64,000 bases of DNA from an uncultured Alphaproteobacteria bacterium (GCA_903909375.1 CAIVVM010000040.1:1-64000); one strand, 5' to 3'; shown: positions 21,343 to 31,691, counted from the first letter of the stretch. The notes: a model not told the origin generated them from the letters alone. A program made the numbers and translations.

Positions 21343-21840
21343 TTGAACATCCTCGACCTCGATCGGGCGGTAATCGTCGCGCTGGGCAGCAATCTCGGCG
21401 CCTCCGAAGATCTACTGGAGGCCGCCCTGCTACGGCTGGCCGCCGAAGGCCTGCCGATCCTGGCGCGCTCCGGCTGGTGGCGATCCGCCGCCTGGCCCGA
21501 CCTGACGCAGCCTGCCTACCGCAACGGCGTCGCCATTGTCGAGACGATCCGCGATCCCGCCGCCGTCATGGAAACCCTTCTGGCCATCGAGACCGCGCTC
21601 GGCCGCCGCCGCACCACCCGCAACGCGCCTCGAACCCTTGACCTCGACCTGATCGCCTACGGACGCACGATCCTCGACAACCCTGACCTCACTCTCCCAC
21701 ACCCCCGCGCCCACGAACGCCGGTTTGTCATGGGGCCACTGGCGGAGATTGCGCCGGGATGGATGCATCCGTTGCTGGGGCAGACGGCAGAGGTGCTGGC
21801 CGGGACGGCGAGGGTAGGGGTGGATGCGGTAGCGGTGTGA
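21343..21840 (+). CDS. folK: 2-amino-4-hydroxy-6-hydroxymethyldihydropteridine pyrophosphokinase
   Basis: 'VALGSNLGASEDLLEAAL', 'RTLDLDLIAYG', 'LPHPRAHERRFVMGPLAEIAPGWMHP'. Apparent TTG start. Confidence 0.94.
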   Translation: MNILDLDRAVIVALGSNLGASEDLLEAALLRLAAEGLPILARSGWWRSAAWPDLTQPAYRNGVAIVETIRDPAAVMETLLAIETALGRRRTTRNAPRTLDLDLIAYGRTILDNPDLTLPHPRAHERRFVMGPLAEIAPGWMHPLLGQTAEVLAGTARVGVDAVAV

Positions 21841-21846
21841 GAAAGC

Positions 21847-22770
21847 CTATCCCCGGCTCGCAAGCGCCCTGTCCCGCACCCCCTGGGCCACATCCTTGAT
21901 CGCGTCGTTCGCCCGTCGCTCCCGCGCCAGATCCTCGGGCGTGAGCCCATCCAGACCTAGATAACCCCGCCGCCAACCTGGCAGCCCCGGCCAGATCAGC
22001 GGATTCCGGATCGTCGTGCGTGGGCCGGGCGCCGTCTCCAGCAGCCCCAAGGCCATCTCCAGCGTCGCCGCTTGTGAGGCCGCGTCGAACGGCAGTCCCG
22101 CCGCATTGCCCAGCGGCACATCACTGAACAGGAACCGCGGTACGCCGCAGTGTTCGACGATGTCCAGCGCAGCGCCCATCACCACGGTTGGAATGCCCGC
22201 CGCTTCCAGGATGCGGGCTGTCAGGCTCATGGTCTGGTGGCAGACAGGGCAATTGGCCACCAGGAGGGCGATATCCGCACCGTCAGCCCGACATCGCGAC
22301 AGGGCCTCGGGCGCGTCGACCTCAAGCGTGTGTCGCTGGCTTCGGTTGGTCGGCACGCCGTGGAAGCGAGGCGTCAGGCCGCCGATCCGACCCGCTTCCG
22401 CCGCGCGGCGCAGCGCAGGGAGGGGGAACCAGCAATTCGGGTCGTCGCTCAGGTGCGCGCGGTCGACGGCCACGTGGCTGACCCGCAGGTCGTGGTCCTG
22501 GGCCGTTTCACCGGAATAGACCGCATAGAACTTGGCGGCGGCGTTGTAGGGCGCGCCCGAACCCTGATCGCCCTTGTCCGGCTGGAAGGGCGCCGCGGTC
22601 GTCAGGAGCGCAACCCGGCATGCGGCCAGCGGGCCTTGCAGGCGCGCGAACGGGACGTCTTCGAAATGCGCGTACTGATATGGCGCGCCGTAACCCAGCG
22701 CGGCGTACCATGCGCGGGTGCGTTCGATGTAGCGGATCGGCGCTTGGTCATCGATCGCAGGATGAGGCAT
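21847..22770 (-). CDS. Glycine/sarcosine/betaine reductase selenoprotein B (GrdB)-like protein, Cys form
   Basis: 'APIRYIERTRAWYAALGYG...PFQPDKGDQGSGAPYNAAAKFYAVYSG...NCPVCHQTMSL...GVPRFLFSDVPLGNAAG'. Start taken at MPHPAIDDQ. Confidence 0.72.
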   Translation of the reverse strand: MPHPAIDDQAPIRYIERTRAWYAALGYGAPYQYAHFEDVPFARLQGPLAACRVALLTTAAPFQPDKGDQGSGAPYNAAAKFYAVYSGETAQDHDLRVSHVAVDRAHLSDDPNCWFPLPALRRAAEAGRIGGLTPRFHGVPTNRSQRHTLEVDAPEALSRCRADGADIALLVANCPVCHQTMSLTARILEAAGIPTVVMGAALDIVEHCGVPRFLFSDVPLGNAAGLPFDAASQAATLEMALGLLETAPGPRTTIRNPLIWPGLPGWRRGYLGLDGLTPEDLARERRANDAIKDVAQGVRDRALASRG

Positions 22771-22851
22771 CCGCACGTCTCCCCGGTTGGCAATTCCGAC
22801 GCAGCATGTCACGAGCGGCCCTTGGCCTGAAGCCTGTTCGCCGGAGTCCCG

Positions 22852-23244
22852 ATGCCTGCCCTGCCTGCCGACGTGGAAGCCTTTACCGGCATGATGGCGC
22901 AGTTGCTGAAGGAGGCGGGTCTGGCGCAGGACATCGACGCCGACGATCCGGAGCAGCTGGAAGCCATTCCTCAGGACTACCTGATGGACAGCCTCGTGGT
23001 TATGCGCCGCGTGGGGCTGGATCCTGGAGAAACGGCTTGTCTGAGCGCGGTCTATCTGGGGATGAATCAGGCCAGGGTTCTGGCCGAAGGGGCCGCCGAT
23101 GTGGCCGCCTGGCCCGGCAACTACGGCGCTTTGGCAGAGGCCGGCCGCAAGCGTCTGGCGCAGGGTCGGCTGGAGCCATTGTTCCTGTTGTTCGAGACGG
23201 CGCTGGGCGAACAGATGGCGCTGCGTCGCCGCACCATGAACTGA
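22852..23244 (+). CDS. Conserved hypothetical protein
   Basis: Complete 130-aa ORF between well-supported genes; no recognised domain. Confidence 0.6.
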   Translation: MPALPADVEAFTGMMAQLLKEAGLAQDIDADDPEQLEAIPQDYLMDSLVVMRRVGLDPGETACLSAVYLGMNQARVLAEGAADVAAWPGNYGALAEAGRKRLAQGRLEPLFLLFETALGEQMALRRRTMN

Positions 23245-23505
23245 TCAGCGCGCGACGCCGGTCACTTCCTTGATCAGACCTTGCACTGTCGCCTTCTGGC
23301 CCACGCTCCAGAGCGTCTTCAGATAGGCCATTGTGTGCCCCGCCGCCTCGTCTAAGCGCCAGTCGCAGCCATCGAACCGGCATTTGCTGAAGGTGGGCGG
23401 CTCGCCGCCCGCATAGATCATGCGACAGTCGCGGAACTCACAGGCGTCAAACATTTCTCCGTCCAGCAGAACGGTTTCATGATTGTATATGGTGTCGCTG
23501 GGCAT
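23245..23505 (-). CDS. Small hypothetical protein with a pentapeptide-like N-terminal half
   Basis: 86-aa ORF 'LLDGEMFDACEFRDCRMIYAGGEPPTFSKCRFDGCDW'. Confidence 0.6.
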   Translation of the reverse strand: MPSDTIYNHETVLLDGEMFDACEFRDCRMIYAGGEPPTFSKCRFDGCDWRLDEAAGHTMAYLKTLWSVGQKATVQGLIKEVTGVAR

Positions 23506-23511
23506 CGGGTC

Positions 23512-23673
23512 TCAGATTTCGTCTGCGTCAGGCTCGGCCGGGCTGTCGCCAGCCGCTGCGGCGCGGTCACGTTCCCGCTGCTCGCGCTTTGCGCTGGCCT
23601 TTTCGTTGACCTTCAGGGCCTTCTGCCGGTCACGTTCCATGCGCTCGAACTGGTAGTTTGGCTTCCGCGCCAT
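23512..23673 (-). CDS. Small basic/charged hypothetical protein (53 aa), absent from the ORF track
   Basis: Manual minus-strand translation: MARKPNYQFERMERDRQKALKVNEKASAKREQRERDRAAAAGDSPAEPDADEI*. Fills the gap between two minus-strand small ORFs. Confidence 0.6.
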   Translation of the reverse strand: MARKPNYQFERMERDRQKALKVNEKASAKREQRERDRAAAAGDSPAEPDADEI

Positions 23674-23733
23674 GCGTTCACTCCGAGAGGGTGGTGTTGC
23701 AGTCGGCGAGGATGGCCGAAGCCAGGGTGACCC

Positions 23734-23943
23734 TTAGGCTTCGGTCTCGGGCCGTTCCGATTCGGAGGCCTTGAAGGTGGCCGCGCAGATCGCTTCCAGA
23801 TGGCCGCGCACGGCGCGGGGCGCCAGCAAGGCGTCCACGGCGCGGCAGCCGTCGGCTTTCAGTTTCGCTTTCAGCTGGGCCAGGTTGGGGACATTCCCCG
23901 AGCGGGCCAGTTCGTAAGCGCGTTCAATGGTTGATGTTGTCAT
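23734..23943 (-). CDS. Small hypothetical protein (69 aa)
   Basis: 'MTTSTIERAYELARSGNVPNLAQLKAKLKADGC...' complete ORF in a run of minus-strand small genes. Confidence 0.6.
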   Translation of the reverse strand: MTTSTIERAYELARSGNVPNLAQLKAKLKADGCRAVDALLAPRAVRGHLEAICAATFKASESERPETEA

Positions 23944-24009
23944 GTTTTGAATTGGGGCCCCGACGGAGGCGACCCTGAGGCCATCTCCGCCGGGGTGTCC
24001 CGCCGTCCT

Positions 24010-24219
24010 TTAGGCTGCGCCGAGCTGGCCAGCGGACATCTTGCCGCTGCGCTGGTCACGCTCGAGCTCGTAGGAGAGCTTTTGACCTTCGTTGATCGAG
24101 CCGAGGCTCGAACGCTCGACGGCCGAGATGTGCACGAACACGTCGGCGCCGCCGTCGTCAGGTTGGATGAAGCCGAAGCCCTTGGTGGGGTTGAACCACT
24201 TCACAGTACCGGTAGCCAT
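24010..24219 (-). CDS. Cold-shock domain protein (CspA family)
   Basis: '[66 protein letters not shown]'. Start placed at 24219, not at the ORF start 24345. Confidence 0.95.
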   Translation of the reverse strand: MATGTVKWFNPTKGFGFIQPDDGGADVFVHISAVERSSLGSINEGQKLSYELERDQRSGKMSAGQLGAA

Positions 24220-24579
24220 AGTTGTCACCTTTCGGGTGCAAGTTTTCGTGTGCCCCGAGTGGGCTACGAAATCAAAATCTCGGAGAGGATCGTGGTAGGC
24301 TCGGGGCTCGATCCGAAGAAAAAGCGTAGAGAGCAACCGAACCAAAGCGATATTCGACTGGAGCCTTATATCAGAGGCATCGACGAAAGCCAGTCTTTTT
24401 GCACCGCACCCAGCCCGGCTCTCCGGGTGGGATGATCAAGGCCCAGGCAATTCAGACCACAAATCCGGGCGATGCGGCGAGAAGTCCGGCCTTTATGGGG
24501 CAGCAGCGTCTTTGCGGCGTTGCACAATGAGCGCCAAGCCGCTAGTTTCCGCTGTTCTATATTTCGCCAGAGAGATCCC

Positions 24580-24939
24580 ATGGCTCGCGTCACCGTCGAA
24601 GACTGCATTGAAAAAGTGCCCAACCGCTTCAGCCTGGTTCTGCTGTCGTCGCATCGGGCCCGCGCCGTCTCGGCCGGTTCACCGATCATGGTGGATCGCG
24701 ACAACGACAAGAACCCGGTTGTCGCGCTTCGCGAGATCGCGGACGACGTGGTCGACGCCGAGGAACTGAAGGAAGCCCTGATCCTCTCGCTGCAGCGCGT
24801 CGACGAACGCTCCGAAGCCGAGGAAGAGGCCGAGACCCTGGCCCTGCTCGCCGATCCGACGCACATGCAGATGAGCGAGCTTGAGTTGATCCGCGCCCTG
24901 CAAAGCGACCGCGACGGCGGTCAGGAGGAGCGGTACTGA
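24580..24939 (+). CDS. rpoZ: DNA-directed RNA polymerase subunit omega
   Basis: '[33 protein letters not shown]...[14 protein letters not shown]'. Confidence 0.95.
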   Translation: MARVTVEDCIEKVPNRFSLVLLSSHRARAVSAGSPIMVDRDNDKNPVVALREIADDVVDAEELKEALILSLQRVDERSEAEEEAETLALLADPTHMQMSELELIRALQSDRDGGQEERY

Positions 24940-25046
24940 GCCCCGAAGGCGCAGAACCCCTCCTTAAAGACGCGGCCAGCCAGCCTGCCGCCGCGCTCCC
25001 CGACGTATCCGTAGCTGAACCGCCCGCGGCCCCACCGCGGCCAAAG

Positions 25047-27215
25047 ATGCTGCGCCAGTTCGAGCTGATCGAGAAGGTCCGCTCCTACGACCCGACCGCT
25101 GACGAGGCATTGCTGAACCGCGCCTACGTCTATGCCATGCGCGCCCACGGCGCACAGAAGCGGGCGTCCGGCGATCCTTACTTCGCTCACCCGATCGAGG
25201 TGGCGGGAATCCTCACTGATTATCGCCTCGACACCGAGACCATCGTCACCGCCCTGCTGCACGATGTCATCGAGGACACCGAGACCACACGGGAAGACAT
25301 CGAGCGCCTGTTTGGCGCGGAAGTCGCCGAACTGGTTGAAGGCGTCACCAAACTGTCCAAGCTGGAGCTTTCCGAAGCCCACCTTCGCCAGGCTGAAAAC
25401 CTGCGCAAGTTCATCCTGGCAATCTCCAAGGATGTCCGCGTCCTGCTGGTCAAGCTGGCTGACCGCCTGCACAACATGCGCACCCTGCACTTCATCAAGC
25501 AGGCGGCAAAGCGGGAACGGATCGCCCGCGAAACACTCGACATCTACGGCCCGCTGGCGCGTTCGATCGGCGTCCACCGGATCTGCGAGGAGCTTGAGGA
25601 ACTCGCCTTTGCCCACCTCAATCCCGTAGCGCGCGACGCGATCATGCGGCGCCTGGCGGTGCTGCGGAGCGAGCAGGGCGGGGCGGTCTCCACAGTCAGC
25701 CAGGAAATGTCGACGCGGCTGGAAGCGGCCGGCATCACCGCGCGCGTCTATGGCCGCGAGAAGCACGCCTTTTCGATCTGGCGGAAGCTGCAGCGCAAAT
25801 CCATCGGCTTTTCCCAGCTATCCGACATCTATGCATTTCGGGTGATCGTCGACAGCGAGGAAGACTGCTACCGGGCGCTTGGCGTTATCCATCGGGCATG
25901 GCCGTCGGTGCCGGAGCGTTTCAAGGACTATATCTCCACGCCCAAGCGCAACAACTACCGGTCACTCCACACCACCGTGGTCGGCTACAAGGGTATGCGC
26001 ATCGAGATGCAGATCCGCACCGACGCCATGGATCTGGTGGCGGAAGAAGGCGTGGCGGCCCACTGGCGCTACAAGAACAAGTCCTACGGCTTTGACGCCG
26101 AGCACCAGAAGGCTGCGGGCGGCCGGGACCCGCTGGTCAACCTGCGTCACCTGGTTCAGGTGCTGGAGCATGGTGGTGACGCCGAGGAGCTGGTCGAGCA
26201 TGCCAAGCTGGAGATGTACCTTGATCAGGTGTTCGTCTTCACGCCCAAGGGCAAGCTGGTCAGCCTGCCGCGCGGCGCCATGCCGCTGGACTTCGCCTAT
26301 GGACTTCACACCGACATCGGCGACACCACGGTCGGCGCCAAGATCAATGGCGAGCTGAAGCCACTGCGTACGGCGCTGGCCAATGGCGATGTGGTCGAGG
26401 TGATCCGGGGCGGCAAACCGGCGGTCCCGCTGGACTGGCGTTCGCTGACGGTCACAGGCCGGGCGCGCTCGGCGATTCGTCGCCACCTTCGCCAGACCGA
26501 GCGCGAGGAGTTCATCCGGCTTGGTCGCGCCACCCTGGACCAGACGTTCGACGCCGCCGGCAAGAGTCGCAAGGACGTCTCGCTGCGCCCCGCCCTCGAT
26601 CGGTTTGCCGCCGCCACAGAGGAAGACCTGTTCGAGGCCGTCGGTCGGGGCCGGGCGACGCCCTCACAGGTGTTGGAGATCGTGTTTCCGGGCCTCAAGC
26701 CTGCCGAACGCGAGGCTGCGACAGCGCGCCGACATGTCCGCGACGCAAAGCACGCCCGCCTCTATGTCCGCGGTGGCGGCCTGACCCCGGGCGTCACGCT
26801 GCATTTCGCCGACTGCTGCTCGCCGGTGCCGGGCGACCGTATCGTCGGCATCCTGGCCAAGGACGGGCCCGGCGTCACGATTCACACCATCGATTGCGAA
26901 AAACTGGTGGACTACGAGGATCGCGAGGACCTCTGGCGCGACCTTCAATGGACGCCCGAGGCCGAGCGCAATGCCATAGCCCGCGCCCGTCTTACCGCCA
27001 CGATCCGCAATGCGCCGGGCGTTCTGGGTCAGGTCTGCACCGTGATCGGCGAGGCAGGCGGCAACATAGTCGGGCTGCGGATGAATCACCGCCAGTCCGA
27101 CTTCTTCGACGTGCTGATCGACGTGGACGTCAACGACGCCCGCCACCTGACGCATATCTCGGCAGCCCTGCGCGCCAATCCCAGCGTCGAAGAGGTCGAG
27201 CGGACCAAGGGGTAA
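25047..27215 (+). CDS. Bifunctional (p)ppGpp synthetase/hydrolase (RelA/SpoT)
   Basis: HD domain 'HPIEVAGILTDYRLDTETIVTALLHDVIEDT', synthetase 'DIYAFRVIVDSEEDCYRALGVIH', TGS 'VFVFTPKGKLVSLPRGAMPLDFAY', ACT C-terminus. A non-ATG start nearer rpoZ (about 24936) is possible. Confidence 0.95.
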   Translation: MLRQFELIEKVRSYDPTADEALLNRAYVYAMRAHGAQKRASGDPYFAHPIEVAGILTDYRLDTETIVTALLHDVIEDTETTREDIERLFGAEVAELVEGVTKLSKLELSEAHLRQAENLRKFILAISKDVRVLLVKLADRLHNMRTLHFIKQAAKRERIARETLDIYGPLARSIGVHRICEELEELAFAHLNPVARDAIMRRLAVLRSEQGGAVSTVSQEMSTRLEAAGITARVYGREKHAFSIWRKLQRKSIGFSQLSDIYAFRVIVDSEEDCYRALGVIHRAWPSVPERFKDYISTPKRNNYRSLHTTVVGYKGMRIEMQIRTDAMDLVAEEGVAAHWRYKNKSYGFDAEHQKAAGGRDPLVNLRHLVQVLEHGGDAEELVEHAKLEMYLDQVFVFTPKGKLVSLPRGAMPLDFAYGLHTDIGDTTVGAKINGELKPLRTALANGDVVEVIRGGKPAVPLDWRSLTVTGRARSAIRRHLRQTEREEFIRLGRATLDQTFDAAGKSRKDVSLRPALDRFAAATEEDLFEAVGRGRATPSQVLEIVFPGLKPAEREAATARRHVRDAKHARLYVRGGGLTPGVTLHFADCCSPVPGDRIVGILAKDGPGVTIHTIDCEKLVDYEDREDLWRDLQWTPEAERNAIARARLTATIRNAPGVLGQVCTVIGEAGGNIVGLRMNHRQSDFFDVLIDVDVNDARHLTHISAALRANPSVEEVERTKG

Positions 27216-27263
27216 GGCGACGCCATCTTTCGCCGGCCGCAAAACGGGACTATCTCCGGTCCT

Positions 27264-27848
27264 ATGAACACAGAAGACGTACTTGCGGAATTTCGCGGCG
27301 CGGGCGCGCTGCGGGAAGGCCACTTCATCCTGGCCTCCGGCCGCCATAGCGCCATGTTCCTGCAGAAGAATCTGGTCTTTCAGTACGCGGACCGGACGGA
27401 GCGTCTGTGCAAGGCGCTGGCGGCGAAGATCGAGGCGCGGTTCGGCAAGCCCGACGTGATTGTCTCACCTGCGGTGGGCGCCATCATTCCGGGCTATGAG
27501 ACCGCCCGCTGGCTGGGTGTGCCGTCGATGTTTGTCGAGCGTGAGGATGGCGGGTTCAAGCTGCGCCGCGCGTTCCGGATCGAACCCGGCGCCAGGGTCG
27601 TGGTGATCGAGGATGTCATCACCACCGGCGGCTCGTTCCGCGAGGCTGTGGTCCCTGTCGAGGCAGCCGGCGGCGTTATCCTGGGCTGCGCCTGCATCGT
27701 CGACCGCTCGGGCGGCAAGGCCGATGTGGGCTGGCCGTTGGTGGCGCTGGCCACGCTGGATGTGCCGTCCTACGCTGCCGATGCGCTGCCGCCCGAACTC
27801 GCCGCCCTGCCGGCCGAGGAACCCGGGTCCAAGAGGTTGCGCGCATGA
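27264..27848 (+). CDS. pyrE: Orotate phosphoribosyltransferase
   Basis: '[26 protein letters not shown]', PRPP motif '[18 protein letters not shown]'. Confidence 0.94.
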   Translation: MNTEDVLAEFRGAGALREGHFILASGRHSAMFLQKNLVFQYADRTERLCKALAAKIEARFGKPDVIVSPAVGAIIPGYETARWLGVPSMFVEREDGGFKLRRAFRIEPGARVVVIEDVITTGGSFREAVVPVEAAGGVILGCACIVDRSGGKADVGWPLVALATLDVPSYAADALPPELAALPAEEPGSKRLRA

Positions 27849-28603
27849 GCCGTCTTCGCCTTGGCGTGAACATCGACCACGTGGCCACCGTCAGGAACGC
27901 CCGGGGGGAGGGTTATCCCGATCCCGTTCGCGCCGCCGAGATGGCGCTGGCCGCTGGCGCCGACGGCATCACCGCCCACCTGCGTGAGGATCGCCGTCAC
28001 ATCTCGGACGCTGATATCGAACAACTGGTCGTCACCTGCCGCCGCCGGGGTCGGCCCTTGAACTTCGAGTGTGCTGTCACCGCAGAGATGGAGGCGATCG
28101 CGCTGGCCTATCTTCCCCACGCCGCCTGCCTGGTGCCGGAGCGGCGTGAGGAGGTCACCACCGAGGGTGGCCTGGATATCGTCAAGGGCCACAACACCAT
28201 CGCGCCTGTCGTGAACCGGCTGGTGAGCGCCGGCATCCGCGTCTCCTGCTTCATTGATGCCGATCCGGCGCAGGTGGCCGCGTCAAAGGCCGTCGGGGCC
28301 CAGGTGATAGAACTCCACACCGGGGCCTACTGCCAGGCCGTGCGGGAGCGTCGTCCCGAGGCCGATGCCTTGCTCCAGAGACTGCGCGCCGCCGCAACCG
28401 AGGGCGCGCGACTGGGCCTCGAAGTGCATGCCGGCCACGGCATCGATTATGAGACGGTCAAACCCGTGGCCGCCATCCCCGAGCTTATGGAACTCAACAT
28501 CGGTCACTTCCTGATCGGTGAGGCGATCTTCATCGGCCTAGGTCCCGCCATCCAGCGGATGCGCGCGCTGATGGACGAGGCGCGCGCCGTCAAAGCCGCA
28601 TGA
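27845..28603 (+). CDS. pdxJ: Pyridoxine 5'-phosphate synthase
   Basis: '[50 protein letters not shown]'. Confidence 0.96.
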   Translation: MSRLRLGVNIDHVATVRNARGEGYPDPVRAAEMALAAGADGITAHLREDRRHISDADIEQLVVTCRRRGRPLNFECAVTAEMEAIALAYLPHAACLVPERREEVTTEGGLDIVKGHNTIAPVVNRLVSAGIRVSCFIDADPAQVAASKAVGAQVIELHTGAYCQAVRERRPEADALLQRLRAAATEGARLGLEVHAGHGIDYETVKPVAAIPELMELNIGHFLIGEAIFIGLGPAIQRMRALMDEARAVKAA

Positions 28604-28998
28604 TCCTCGGCCTGGGCTCCGATCTCTCCGACATCCGTCGAATCCAGGCCAGTCTGGACCGCTTCGGCGACCGTTTTCGCGAACGTGTGTTCACCGAGCT
28701 TGAGCGCACCCGCTCCGAGCGCAAGCCCGACGCCGCCGCCAGCTACGCCAAACGCTTCGCCGCCAAGGAGGCCTGCGCCAAGGCCCTGGGCACCGGCATG
28801 CGTCGCGGCGTCTTCTGGCGCGACATGGGCGTGATCAACATGCGGTCCGGCCAGCCCACCATGGCGCTGACCGGCGGCGCGCTCGCCCGGCTGCAGGAGA
28901 TGACACCTGAGGGCATGAAGGCGGTCATTCACCTGACCCTCACCGACGATCATCCCTATGCGCAGGCCTTCGTGATCATCGAGGCATTGCCGCAATAG
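28600..28998 (+). CDS. acpS: Holo-[acyl-carrier-protein] synthase
   Basis: '[33 protein letters not shown]...[18 protein letters not shown]'. Confidence 0.95.
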   Translation: MILGLGSDLSDIRRIQASLDRFGDRFRERVFTELERTRSERKPDAAASYAKRFAAKEACAKALGTGMRRGVFWRDMGVINMRSGQPTMALTGGALARLQEMTPEGMKAVIHLTLTDDHPYAQAFVIIEALPQ

Positions 28999-29004
28999 CC
29001 GCCT

Positions 29005-30612
29005 TCAGACGATCCGGCTCTTTCGATCACCCCAATAGCGATCCCGCAGCACCCGCTTGTAGAGTTTTCCCGTCGGCAGGCGCGGCAGTTCTGCCTCGAA
29101 GTCCACCGATCGCGGACACTTCAGCCCCGCCAGATGCTGCCGGCAGAAGGCGATCAGTTCCGTCGCCGTCTCCGGGCCGGGCTCGACCCCTGGCATCAAC
29201 TGCACCACCGCCTTGACCTCTTCGCCGAGATCTTCGTGCGGGACCCCGAACACCGCCGCATCCGCCACCTTGGGATGGGTGATCAGCAGGTTCTCGCACT
29301 CCTGCGGATAGATGTTCACCCCGCCGGAAATGATCATGAAGGTCGCCCGGTCGGTCAGATAGAGAAACCCGTCGGCGTCCAGGTAGCCCACGTCCCCCAC
29401 CGTCGCCATGGTCCCGTCAGCCGAGCGCGTCTCGTTGGTGCGATCAGGGTCCTGGAAGTATTCGAAGGCGTTGGCCATCTTGAACCAGAGCGTGCCCGGC
29501 TGGCCCGGCGCGGAGGGGTTCATCTCGTCGTCCAGAACTTGCAACTCGCCGGAGACGACGCGGCCGACCGTGCCCCGGTGGGCGAGCCATTCTGCGCTGT
29601 CACAGGTGGTGAAGCCCATGCCTTCGGTAGCGCCGTAGTACTCGTGGATGATCGGACCCCACCATTCGATCATCGCCTCCTTGACCTGGGGCGGACAAGG
29701 GGCGGCGGCGTGGACGGCGAATTCCAGCGATGAGAGGTCGTAGCGGGTCCGAAACTCGTCCGGCAGCTTCAGCATCCGTGAGAACATGGTTGGCACCAGC
29801 TGGCTATGGGTGATCCGATACCGCTCGATCAGGCCCAGGTACTGTTCAGGATCAAAGTGCTCCATGATCACCACCGTGCCGCCGCGGATGATGGTGAGCC
29901 CCACGGCCGCCTGGGGCGCGGAGTGGTAGAGCGGCGCCGGCGACAGATAGATCATCCCGTGGCGATACCGCCAAAGTCCGTCCAGAAACGAGAACAGCGC
30001 GGCGTTCTCCGAGGGTGGAAGCTCCGGCAAGGGCCGTAGTATCCCCTTGGGCTTTCCTGTTGTGCCCGAGGAATAGAGCATCGCCGCACCGGAGCTCTCG
30101 TCGGCGATGGGCGTCGACGGAAACCCGCCCACGGCCTCGTCCAGATTGAACACCCGGTCGCCATCACCAGGTCCGTCCACCACCAGACATCGCTCCACGC
30201 CCGGCGCCAGCGCCATGGCCTTCAGCGCCACCTCCCGCTTGGCCTCGGAGGTGATCAGCACCCGCGAAAGGCTGTTGGTGAGGATGTAGGCCAGTTCCTC
30301 CGGCGTCAGGTAGGAGTTGACGCAGGTGTAGTAGAGCCCCGACCGGGCCCCCGCGCCGCAAGCTTCCAGATACCGGGCGTTGTTCTCCATGATGATCGAA
30401 TAGTGGTCGTTCCGGTTCAGCCCTACCGACCTGAAATAGTGCGCCAGCCGGTTGGTCCTGGCTTCCAGCTCGCCATAGGTCACCGTCTCGCCGGTGGACG
30501 CCATGATGAAGGCGGGGTGGTCGGGCTGGGTCTTGGCGTGGGCGCCGGGGTACATCTGGACGTTTCCTCTTGCTCGCCACGCCAGCAGATGAGGCGCGGC
30601 CCGCGCTGTCAA
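29005..30612 (-). CDS. AMP-dependent acyl-CoA synthetase/ligase
   Basis: 'AMLYSSGTTGKPKGI', 'YYGATEGMGFT', 'VGDVGYLDADGFLYLTDRATFMIISGGVNIYPQE'. Likely start at MYPGAHAKT, near 30555. Confidence 0.92.
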   Translation of the reverse strand: MTARAAPHLLAWRARGNVQMYPGAHAKTQPDHPAFIMASTGETVTYGELEARTNRLAHYFRSVGLNRNDHYSIIMENNARYLEACGAGARSGLYYTCVNSYLTPEELAYILTNSLSRVLITSEAKREVALKAMALAPGVERCLVVDGPGDGDRVFNLDEAVGGFPSTPIADESSGAAMLYSSGTTGKPKGILRPLPELPPSENAALFSFLDGLWRYRHGMIYLSPAPLYHSAPQAAVGLTIIRGGTVVIMEHFDPEQYLGLIERYRITHSQLVPTMFSRMLKLPDEFRTRYDLSSLEFAVHAAAPCPPQVKEAMIEWWGPIIHEYYGATEGMGFTTCDSAEWLAHRGTVGRVVSGELQVLDDEMNPSAPGQPGTLWFKMANAFEYFQDPDRTNETRSADGTMATVGDVGYLDADGFLYLTDRATFMIISGGVNIYPQECENLLITHPKVADAAVFGVPHEDLGEEVKAVVQLMPGVEPGPETATELIAFCRQHLAGLKCPRSVDFEAELPRLPTGKLYKRVLRDRYWGDRKSRIV

Positions 30613-30675
30613 TGCCCCCGCTTGAGCCCCCTGATGTGTCCGCTAAGCTGGCCCTGCCATTCCTCGGAGTCTGCC

Positions 30676-31002
30676 ATGCGACATCTTGCGATTACGGTCT
30701 TTGCCGCCGCCGCCCTGACGACAGTCCCGGCTCATGCCGACACACTCCGGGAGATCACGACCAAAGGCATCATCATGTCTGTCCAGGGCACGGACATCGA
30801 GGTCACCTACACCCCCGACGGCAAGTTCACCGCCCTCGACGGCCAGATCACCGGCGCCTGGCGGATCGACGGCGACAAGCTCTGCACAAGCTCCAACTTC
30901 GAACCCAACGAAACCTGCGCCGCCTTTCCGGTGGACAAGAAGTCCGGCGACAGCTTCGAGATGTCGGGACCTCAGGGCGTGGCCACGATCACGATCAAAT
31001 GA
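30676..31002 (+). CDS. Hypothetical secreted protein
   Basis: Signal peptide 'MRHLAITVFAAAALTTVPAHA' followed by a 'GAWRIDGDKLCTSSNFEPNETCAAFPVDKKSGDSFEM'-type domain. Confidence 0.7.
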   Translation: MRHLAITVFAAAALTTVPAHADTLREITTKGIIMSVQGTDIEVTYTPDGKFTALDGQITGAWRIDGDKLCTSSNFEPNETCAAFPVDKKSGDSFEMSGPQGVATITIK

Positions 31003-31583
31003 CGGCGCTCCAGCCGCCGGCGGGGTTCATCGACAGCCCGCATCCCCCGGTCGCGGGACCTGGGCGCCTCGTCTCGCGCATCGAGGAGATCACGATCAAC
31101 CGGCCGCTGGCCGAGGTGATCGCCCACACCGAAACCGTGGCCCTGGCGGACTGGATCGACCGCTCCGGCGCGCTGCCGGGCGTTGTCGGCACGTTCATGC
31201 TGGCCGGCGACCGCTTCGACGCCCCGGGCTCGCGACACATGGTGTTCCTGACGGATGGCACGACCGTGGTCGAACAGGTGCTGGAGACGTCACGCGCCGG
31301 GGCGGGCTACCGCTTCCGCTACGTGGTCTGGAACTACGTCACCGCCGCCGCACGCCCGCTGCTCTATGGTCTGGGGGATTTCCAGTACACGGACACGGGC
31401 GACGGTCGCACCCACGTGCGCTGGACCTACTCATTCGAGCTGCGCCGCGATCGGTTTCCAGGGTTTCTCGGACCGCTTGGCGGGTGGCTTCTGAAGGCGA
31501 CGTTCCTGAACGGCCCCTACGCCGCCTGGATGCGCGGTTCACTGGCCCGCACCAGGGCGATCGCGGAAGGCCGCGCCGCGTAG
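30999..31583 (+). CDS. SRPBCC/polyketide cyclase-like protein (tentative)
   Basis: ATGA overlap with the upstream gene. 'INRPLAEVIAHTETVALADWIDRSGALPGVVGTF...YTDTGDGRTHVRWTYSFELR' resembles START-like folds. Confidence 0.6.
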   Translation: MTALQPPAGFIDSPHPPVAGPGRLVSRIEEITINRPLAEVIAHTETVALADWIDRSGALPGVVGTFMLAGDRFDAPGSRHMVFLTDGTTVVEQVLETSRAGAGYRFRYVVWNYVTAAARPLLYGLGDFQYTDTGDGRTHVRWTYSFELRRDRFPGFLGPLGGWLLKATFLNGPYAAWMRGSLARTRAIAEGRAA

Positions 31584-31691
31584 CCGCAGCCTGGCCCTGA
31601 CCGGGCCTGCAGGCAGTTGGTCAAATGATGAAAGGTTCAACCGCAGAAAGACGCTGAAGACGCAGAAGGGCGCCCGGGGTTCACCCACGGG

